Below, in pieces: positions 9,220 through 15,419 of a stretch of 32,518 bases of DNA (positions are counted from its first letter, which is position 1; each line of letters begins with the position of its first letter). Position numbers and translations under genes: made by a program. The DNA is taken from contig JAIOIU010000126.1 in the NCBI GenBank assembly GCA_019912425.1, positions 1 to 32,518 of the forward strand, in the 5' to 3' direction. Source of the DNA: Candidatus Methylomirabilis tolerans (GTDB lineage Bacteria; Methylomirabilota; Methylomirabilia; Methylomirabilales; Methylomirabilaceae). The notes beneath the pieces were generated by a model, which was not told the DNA's origin, ran no database searches, and worked only from the letters and a program-made list of their open reading frames with translations.

Positions 9220-9258
9220 CTATGGCCGAAGACGTCGGCCAAAGAAGGTGATGGGGAC

Positions 9259-10343
9259 GTGCGACTCCTTCTCTTTAACCTGGCCACGGACGCGGACGAT
9301 CCCATCCTGGGCTTTGCCACCCTCTGGATCGCCGCGTTGGTGAAGCGGATGGAGCGCATCCACGTCATCACGATGCGGGCCGGTCGGATAGAAGTTCCGG
9401 CGAACGTACGGGTCTATTCGGTGGGTAAGGAGAGAGGCTATAGCGAGCCCCGCAGAGCGATAGAGTTCTATCGGCATTTGCTCCAGGTGCTGCGCCATGA
9501 CCGCATCGATATCTGTTTCTCCCACATGGTCCCCATTTTTACCGTGCTGGCGGCGCCGGTTCTCAAGACTAAGGGGATTCCCATCGTGACCTGGTATGCG
9601 CATCCGAGCCTCACCTGGACGCTGAAGCTGGCCCACCACGTATCTGACAGGATGGTGACGAGCGTGCCGACGGCGTACCCGCATCGTAATGATAAGCTAG
9701 TCGTTGTTGGCCAGGGTATCGATATGGAGTTATTTTGCCCGAACGGCCGACCCCCCCGGACAGCCCGCCGATTGTTTTATGTGCCGGACGCCTGTCCCCT
9801 GTAAAGGATCACCCCACATTGCTCAAGGCCGCGCACCTGCTGCATCGGACCTTGGGATCCCCTTTCCGGGTAGTGATCCTGGGCGGCCCTGCGGGTCCGC
9901 AGGATGCGTCGTGTGCGCAGTCGCTCCAGAGGGAGCTGAGGCGATTGAAACTTGAGGATGTGGTGTCCATCGAGCCACCCGTACCGATCACCACACTGCC
10001 CCTGTGGTACGGTCGATGCGCCGTCTATGCCAACTTGACGCCTACAGGGTCCGGCGACAAGGTGACGCTGGAGGCGATGGCATGCGCACGGCCGTGCCTC
10101 GTGGCAAACGAGGGATTCAGAGACACCCTCGGCGAGTATGCCGAAAACCTACTTTTTCGATACGGCGACGCCGAAGACCTGGCATGTCAACTTGAACAAC
10201 TGCTGGCGGCTCCCGCTCAGGAACGGCAGCAAATCGGCAGCTACCTCAGCGAACAGGTGATCAAAATGCACTCGCTTGAGGGACTCGCTGGAAAGTTGTG
10301 TACGGTGTTTGAGCAGCTTGTCCGTGGGGGGGTGAGCGTATGA
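9259..10343 (+). pseudogene. Glycosyltransferase (GT4-like) split by a one-base frameshift
   Basis: Two overlapping frames make one protein. 9259-9804 (GTG start, RLLLFNLATDADD) gives the acceptor domain with VVVGQGIDMELFCPNG. 9735-10343 continues with PPIVLCAGRLSPVKDHPTLL and the rest of the donor domain. The break is at the seven-C run 9751-9757, where one more C joins the frames into about 361 residues. The first EX7E glutamate is not conserved (TGSGDKVTLEAMA keeps only the second). The stop overlaps the next methyltransferase start (ATGA), showing that the full reading frame was once coupled to it. It may be a sequencing error, a phase-variable gene or a young pseudogene; the sequence alone cannot tell. 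Confidence 0.75.
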
Positions 10344-10984
10344 AAGTCGTGCGATTTCATGGTCGAGAAGACAAGTTAGCCCTTAGCTGGGAAACGCTTT
10401 CGAATTACATGAGCGGAAGCGTCTTAGACGTCGGATGTGATGAAAAATATCTTGCAGCTTTTGTTAAAAATTACGTAGGTGTTGGTATAGGTGGGAACCC
10501 CGATTTAATAGTAAATGTGGAAGATGGGCTTCCTTTTAAAGACAAGAGCTTTGATACTACGGTTGCTTTTGACGTTCTCGAACATCTCGATGATATTCAC
10601 TACGGTTTTGATGAGCTGTGCAGGGTTGCAAAGCGATATATCATTGTTGGCCTTCCCAACATGTATGAATGGCGCTTCCGCCTCATGTTTTTGTTGGGAA
10701 AGCGACTATCAGGAAAATACGGTTTGCCCACTAATGCTCCTGTGGATCGACACCGCTGGGTTTTCTCGCTTACGGAAGCTCAATCATTTATCCGGCACCG
10801 AGGATTGCACAATGGGTGTGAGGTTCGCCAAGAAATCATCGGGTACTATAAGTATAGGCGGACCGCAGCTTCCGTCACAACCGCTTTAGGTAGAAGCTTG
10901 GGACACTTAGGGGCGAATCTATTTGCTTACAATTACTGGGCCGTCTTGGAACGTAGCCCAGTGTCTGATGGATCGGAAGCTTGA
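10340..10984 (+). CDS. SAM-dependent class I methyltransferase, paralogue of the one at 7448
   Basis: A 214-residue methyltransferase with motif I VLDVGCDEKYL and acidic loop FDTTVAFDVLEHLDDIH. It aligns along its whole length with the 7448-8092 product, sharing VLDVGC, DVLEH, SGKYGLP and DRHRW and having identical length. The glycine-rich loop is weak: DEKYL replaces the usual GxG that the paralogue partly keeps (RSGAF). The start overlaps the preceding glycosyltransferase stop, and the stop overlaps the following membrane-protein start. Codons are noticeably more AT-rich than in the paralogue, so the two were probably acquired separately rather than by recent local duplication. Acceptor unknown. 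Confidence 0.8.
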   Translation: MKVVRFHGREDKLALSWETLSNYMSGSVLDVGCDEKYLAAFVKNYVGVGIGGNPDLIVNVEDGLPFKDKSFDTTVAFDVLEHLDDIHYGFDELCRVAKRYIIVGLPNMYEWRFRLMFLLGKRLSGKYGLPTNAPVDRHRWVFSLTEAQSFIRHRGLHNGCEVRQEIIGYYKYRRTAASVTTALGRSLGHLGANLFAYNYWAVLERSPVSDGSEA

Positions 10985-12537
10985 TGATGTATAACAATCA
11001 CTCAGATCAACTACATGGCATTGGTAGACCAATCACGCTCATCGCAGGGGTGGGGTTGGTGACCCTGGTCGTTGGCTGGCTTTTGACCGACGGTTCGGGA
11101 GGAGGCACAGGGCATCGTGACTTGTGGCCATGGCTCTTACTCAGCGGCGTGGTAGGTTTATTGCTGATAATTGTACGTCCAATTCTTGCGGTACTCGGCG
11201 TGCTCGCGTTTATTTTTGTGAATCCGTCGTTGTTGCCAAATTTATTAGACATAGGAGAGTTTTCGATCCGCTACGTCGATATAGCCGTCAGCATGCTTAC
11301 GCTCGCGGTTGTCTTCCGCTTTCTGTCAGGACGTGTGATTCCTCTGGAGACATTGAGACAACTCTTCGGACCTATGCTGCCTCTTATATGTTACGCCGGT
11401 CTATCCCTTGCGCTTGTGTGGCTATATACAGCGAATTCTTTTTCGGCTTCCATAGCTTCTTACACCAGATTGCTCGTCACAGCCGGATTTGGGTTGCTGT
11501 TATACACAAGCATCAGTAATTTGCAGGATCTGGAGCTTTTTCATAAGGGATTGATCGGTTTCGGTGTGGCAACCGTTGGTATCGGGATGTGGGAGGCGGA
11601 GCCTGGCCACGTGTTGGATATCTTGGAAATAAACGGATGGGGAACTGAGGCGACAGCCCGATATGGCGGGTTCCTCGGTGTTAATGCTTTAGGTCTTGTC
11701 GCCGGATTGTTAATATTGAGCGCTTCCCTTCGTAGAGACAAGACGTCTAATTCGATATCACGTGGAGTTGTGCTGATGACAGGTCTTCTAGGCTTGATCT
11801 TAGCGAAGTCCGCGAGTTCCATACTTGCAACAGCCGGTGTGGTTACGCTGTACAGGATCACCACCCGCGCTCAAAGATTCGGTTTTCTTCGCCTGTTCAA
11901 ATGGGCGATGATTGGGATGGTAGTCGTCGCGGGAGCCACAGTGATCATACAGGCATTACGACCGAGTGATGTCGGCGGCCTCCTAGAACTCAGTGGGGGA
12001 AGTTTCGCTCAGCGGCTCATGATTGCCTATGGTGGGATGCTAATCTTTTTGGAGCACCCATTGGTTGGCGTTGGTTGGCAGGCGAGTGCTACACCGGAAT
12101 TTATCGGATCTCCCAGTCTCAATGCGGTGCTAATGGAAACATTCAGCGCCCTTCCAGGTCACTATTTCTTCCTTGAAACAACCACATCACTCCACAACCT
12201 GTATGTCCAGGTGCTTGTTGAGTTGGGGTTACTCGGGGGAGGGCTGTTCGCGTATGCCTGCGTTCGGATAGGAAGGAGAGTCGCTGGAGTAGTTCGGGGG
12301 CTTCCTGAGGACTCCCCCTATCGGTCACGGGCGGAGTTCTACGCGTTTGGTCTTGTCTTTCTTCTGATCTGGTGGAATACAACTCCACTGTTTAGTGGAC
12401 AGACGGACAGTATGCTAGCCTTCGCGTTCCTTGGCGCCCTTGCAGCAATAGGCCGGCTGGAAAAACAGAGAAGACGGTGTGAGTGTCCTCCTGGTCGTGA
12501 GATGGTGACGCAGAATGAAAGTGCTACACCTCGTTAA
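10984..12537 (+). CDS. O-antigen polymerase/ligase-like membrane protein (Wzy/WaaL type)
   Basis: A 517-residue integral inner-membrane protein with roughly twelve hydrophobic spans and a large periplasmic loop before the last ones. The loop and flanks carry O-antigen ligase-family signatures: FAQRLMIAYGGMLIFLEHPL, VGVGWQASATPEF and SLHNLYVQVLVELGLLGGG. Members join polysaccharide units in the periplasm (Wzy) or transfer the chain to lipid A core (WaaL); sequence does not separate the two. A flippase-like gene in the same locus favours a polymerase. A TTG at 10981 is possible, but ATG 10984 overlaps the upstream TGA. The 3' end overlaps the start of a decayed glycosyltransferase. Confidence 0.8.
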   Translation: MMYNNHSDQLHGIGRPITLIAGVGLVTLVVGWLLTDGSGGGTGHRDLWPWLLLSGVVGLLLIIVRPILAVLGVLAFIFVNPSLLPNLLDIGEFSIRYVDIAVSMLTLAVVFRFLSGRVIPLETLRQLFGPMLPLICYAGLSLALVWLYTANSFSASIASYTRLLVTAGFGLLLYTSISNLQDLELFHKGLIGFGVATVGIGMWEAEPGHVLDILEINGWGTEATARYGGFLGVNALGLVAGLLILSASLRRDKTSNSISRGVVLMTGLLGLILAKSASSILATAGVVTLYRITTRAQRFGFLRLFKWAMIGMVVVAGATVIIQALRPSDVGGLLELSGGSFAQRLMIAYGGMLIFLEHPLVGVGWQASATPEFIGSPSLNAVLMETFSALPGHYFFLETTTSLHNLYVQVLVELGLLGGGLFAYACVRIGRRVAGVVRGLPEDSPYRSRAEFYAFGLVFLLIWWNTTPLFSGQTDSMLAFAFLGALAAIGRLEKQRRRCECPPGREMVTQNESATPR

Positions 12538-12943
12538 CACTCTCGCTGCTAGTGAGGCGGAGCTGCATCTCCTGACGCTGCCCTCTGTGCCGGTACCTGA
12601 AGCGAGCGGGTACCGAAATCGTGATCGCCCACCTGAAAAAGCATGCCTGTGAAAGCCGGTAGTCACAAGTCGAATGCCTCCCTTGACAGAGATCGTGATC
12701 GATCGTGAAACGGGCTTATTAGCTGAGTCGGGCAGTCCAGAGGCGTTCGCCCATGCCATCGCTTGGCTTTTGAAGCATCCAAACGAGGCCCAGGAGATGG
12801 GAAAGCGGGGTTTGGAACGCGTACAGAATTGCTTTTCCGCTGAAAGAATGGGAGCAGAAACCGTGTCACTGTATGAGGACGTACTCTCCCAACCGGGAAG
12901 ACATGAAGGAGCAGGGGCGAGACGAGAAGCCATCTGCCGGTAG
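12515..12943 (+). pseudogene. Remnant of a family 4 glycosyltransferase
   Basis: Three pieces of one GT4 gene can be read in order. From ATG 12515 comes MKVLHLVNTLAASEAELHLL, a near-canonical GT4 N-terminus in which GGAE has become SEAE. One base shift later comes LCRYLKRAGTEIVIAHLKKH, the normal next segment, ending at a TAG. From 12674, back in the first frame, comes TEIVIDRETGLLAESGSPEA and a regular GT4 C-terminal helical tail to 12943. The roughly 230 residues between, including the EX7E motif, are missing. A frameshift plus a large internal deletion makes this a clear pseudogene, wedged between the polymerase and the last glycosyltransferase. Confidence 0.85.
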
Positions 12944-14123
12944 TGAGCGAGCAATCCGTGTGGTCCGCGTTATTGCTAGGCTCATCATCGGCGGCCCGAC
13001 TACGCATGTCGTGAACCTCCACACCGGGATGGATCCACATAGCTTTGCGCAGGTGCTTGCCACTGGCCTTGAGAATCCCGGTGAGGGTTCCCTGCTTGAT
13101 GAGACTCTTGCGCGTGGCGTGAAGCCCATTGTCATTCCGGCAATGGTCGCGGAGGCGAGCTTCAAGTTCCGAGATATGTTGGCCTTATGGAAACTTCACC
13201 GCCTCATCCGTCGTGAGCAGCCCGATATTGTTCATACCCACACCGCCAAGGCTGGCTTCCTGGGACGCGTGGCGGCGCGACTGGCCGGTGTTCCGGTGGT
13301 AATCCACACCTACCACGGTCACATCCTCCATGGATACTATGGACCCGTTACGACCGGGATTTTGCGCGGCATGGAGAAGATGCTGGCCCGTATCACCGAC
13401 TGCATCATCGCGGTCAGTGAGCAGGTGAAAACGGAGTTAGTGGCCTATGGTGTTGCCCCTTCGGAGAAAATTCGTGTTATCCCATTAGGTTTTGACCTGG
13501 ACCCATTTTTGGATTGCGCCGTTCACCGTGGGGAGTTTCGCCGCGAACTTGGCCTCGACGATGAGGCCAGGATGGTGGGGATCGTGGGGCGTCTCGTTGC
13601 TATTAAGAGTCATCGACTCTTCCTGCAGGCGGCCGCCCTGGTGATCGCGAAAGAACCCGCTGCTCGGTTCGTTATCGTTGGCGATGGTGTGTTGCGCCCG
13701 AAGGTGGAGCAACAGGCTTTCGCGTTAGGTATCGCTGATCGGGTCCTGTTCACCGGGTGGCGCCGGGATCTGCCCCATATCTATGCCGACCTGGACGCTC
13801 TGGCGCTTTCCTCCGACAATGAGGGCACGCCGGTATCGGTTATCGAGGCGATGGCAGCCGGCTGTCCGGTGGTCGCCACGCGCGTTGGCGGTGTGCCTGA
13901 TCTAATTACTGATGGTGAGACCGGCTTCCTCGTGCCCCCTAGCGATGCACAGGCTCTGGCCGCTGCCATTCTACGGGTGCTTCGAGACCAGGAGGCCGCC
14001 GGTCGAATGGGTCGAACTGCTCGGGCCTTTGTCCGGCAACGTTTTACCACGAAGCGCCTCATCACTGACATGGAACGGTTATACCTTGAGCTTGTGAACG
14101 GTCAGGATCAACCGTTATCCTAG
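12903..14123 (+). CDS. Glycosyltransferase family 4
   Basis: A 406-residue GT4 enzyme. The acceptor domain carries IIGGPTTHVVNL and the strongly conserved HTHTAKAGFLGRVAARLAG followed by HTYHGHILHGYY, typical of a well-populated GT4 subgroup in capsule and O-antigen loci. The EX7E pair is at about residues 307 and 315 in SDNEGTPVSVIEAMAAGCP. The frame opens at 12873; ATG 12903 follows GGGAAG closely, and the first 20 or so residues are hydrophilic and poorly conserved, so the exact start is uncertain. It overlaps the end of the remnant before it. It is the last gene of the polysaccharide locus and is more GC-rich than the first glycosyltransferase block. Confidence 0.85.
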   Translation: MKEQGRDEKPSAGSERAIRVVRVIARLIIGGPTTHVVNLHTGMDPHSFAQVLATGLENPGEGSLLDETLARGVKPIVIPAMVAEASFKFRDMLALWKLHRLIRREQPDIVHTHTAKAGFLGRVAARLAGVPVVIHTYHGHILHGYYGPVTTGILRGMEKMLARITDCIIAVSEQVKTELVAYGVAPSEKIRVIPLGFDLDPFLDCAVHRGEFRRELGLDDEARMVGIVGRLVAIKSHRLFLQAAALVIAKEPAARFVIVGDGVLRPKVEQQAFALGIADRVLFTGWRRDLPHIYADLDALALSSDNEGTPVSVIEAMAAGCPVVATRVGGVPDLITDGETGFLVPPSDAQALAAAILRVLRDQEAAGRMGRTARAFVRQRFTTKRLITDMERLYLELVNGQDQPLS

Positions 14124-14225
14124 AACCCACTCGATTACAGGGAGGGTTTCTCTAGGGTCAAGGCTAGAGGGGCCGCTTCTTACTGCTGCTACAAATTATT
14201 ACTCAGAGCATAAAATAGCTTGTTT

Positions 14226-14301
14226 CCCCCTTTAGCAAAGGGGGGTAAGGGGGGTTTTGAACGATCGGGAAAACCCTCTCAATCCCCCTTTTTAAAGGGG
14301 G
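14226..14301. repeat. Compound palindromic repeat of the CCCCCTTT...AAAGGGGG type
   Basis: Two perfect palindromes lie here: CCCCCTTT-AGC-AAAGGGGG at 14226-14244 and CCCCC-TTTTTAAA-GGGGG at 14284-14301. Between them is a third stem, GGGTTTT (14252-14258) with AAAACCC (14270-14276). The element can fold as three consecutive hairpins. The reverse complement of the first palindrome recurs at 32392-32410, so this is a dispersed family. It sits downstream of the polysaccharide operon and could also stop transcription, but no clean T-tract follows. Confidence 0.8.
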
Positions 14302-14377
14302 AAGTTACTGGAGATGTTGTGCAAGAGTGCAATCTGGTTAATGCTCCCCGTAATAATTTGCATACGGGAGGTTGGCG

Positions 14378-14545
14378 ATGCAAAAGAGATTCAGGGAGCG
14401 ATGTGCCACATTTGATATTGATCAGTATGTCGTCTCTCAGGGTCTTAACGGACTATTCCATGTATTAGGGGAAGAGAAACGTAAGATCAGGACCGATCCG
14501 ACAGCCCGCGTGACCGATCTTTTGAAGGAGGTCTTTTCCAGGTAA
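14378..14545 (+). pseudogene. C-terminal stub of a DUF4197 protein
   Basis: A 55-codon frame (ATG 14378, TAA 14543-14545) with GGGAGG seven bases upstream. From residue 12 it reads FDIDQYVVSQGLNGLFHVLG then EEKRKIRTDPTARVTDLLKEVF, which matches the conserved end of DUF4197 proteins (residue pattern YV...LDGLF..L..EE..IR..P.AR.TDLL..VF). Complete members are a little over 200 residues, so only about the last fifth remains. The palindromic repeats sit directly upstream where the rest should be, suggesting that insertion or deletion at the repeats truncated the gene. It could still be translated as a short peptide. The family match is from memory of the consensus. Confidence 0.7.
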
Positions 14546-14612
14546 TTAGGGCAGAGGTCTAAAAGAAGAGGAATGGCACGATGAATCATAACAGACAAGG
14601 GGAACTCACACC

Positions 14613-15419
14613 ATGACCATACCGCCGATAGAACTCATCATCGACCTCTTGATCCGTTACGGGTTTCAGGTTCTAGGGGCCATTATTGTCCTGGCGGCTG
14701 GTCTACTCGTAGCGCGATGGATCGGGAACGTCGTTCGCGCATGGACCTCGCGTCAGCAGATTGAGCCTCCAGTCAGAATGTTGCTCGTCCGCATTGTCCG
14801 TGTGGTGGTCATTCTCCTCACGGTCGTGGTGGTGCTTGGTAACCTGGGAATCCAGATGTCACCCTTTCTCGCCGGCATCGGCGTGGCCGGACTCGGCATC
14901 GGGCTGGCGCTCCAGGGCGTCCTGAGCAACATCGTTGCGGGCCTGACTATCATCTTTACAAAACCGTATCGTGTCGGCGAGTACATCGAACTGGCCGCGG
15001 AGCAGGGTGAGGTCCACATGATCGATCTCTTTTCAACGACGCTCATTCATCCGGATCTGTCGAAGGTCGTCATTCCCAACCGCAAGATCGTTGGAGAGAT
15101 CCTGCACAACTTTGGGACCATGCGACAACTGAACCTAAAGGTAGGCGTCGCGTACGGCACGGACCTGAACAATACGATGGGTCTCGTACGACAGGTACTT
15201 GATGGCAGCGCATACGTGCTGAAGGAGCCGATCCCTTTAGTAGGTATCAGTATGCTCGGTGAGTCGGCCATCGTCATCTCGGTCCGTCCGTGGGTCAAGG
15301 TCGACGATTACGAGACCGCCCAGGCAGAGCTGTACCAGACAATTGTGGAGCGATTCCATGACGGTCGCATTGCCATCCCGCTTCCGCAGCGGGAAGTGCG
15401 TCTGGTGTCCGGATCATGA
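14613..15419 (+). CDS. Small-conductance mechanosensitive channel (MscS family)
   Basis: A 268-residue inner-membrane channel that opens under membrane tension and releases solutes on hypo-osmotic shock. Three transmembrane helices lie at about residues 10-35, 52-72 and 84-112. The third is glycine- and alanine-rich (GVAGLGIGLALQGVLSN), the pore-lining helix of the family. The beta domain follows (KPYRVGEYIEL), then the alpha-beta C-terminal domain ending VRLVSGS. Length is close to Escherichia coli MscS (286). AAGGGGA lies about ten bases before ATG 14613. The stop overlaps the DUF748 gene start (ATGA), so the two are translationally coupled. Confidence 0.9.
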   Translation: MTIPPIELIIDLLIRYGFQVLGAIIVLAAGLLVARWIGNVVRAWTSRQQIEPPVRMLLVRIVRVVVILLTVVVVLGNLGIQMSPFLAGIGVAGLGIGLALQGVLSNIVAGLTIIFTKPYRVGEYIELAAEQGEVHMIDLFSTTLIHPDLSKVVIPNRKIVGEILHNFGTMRQLNLKVGVAYGTDLNNTMGLVRQVLDGSAYVLKEPIPLVGISMLGESAIVISVRPWVKVDDYETAQAELYQTIVERFHDGRIAIPLPQREVRLVSGS

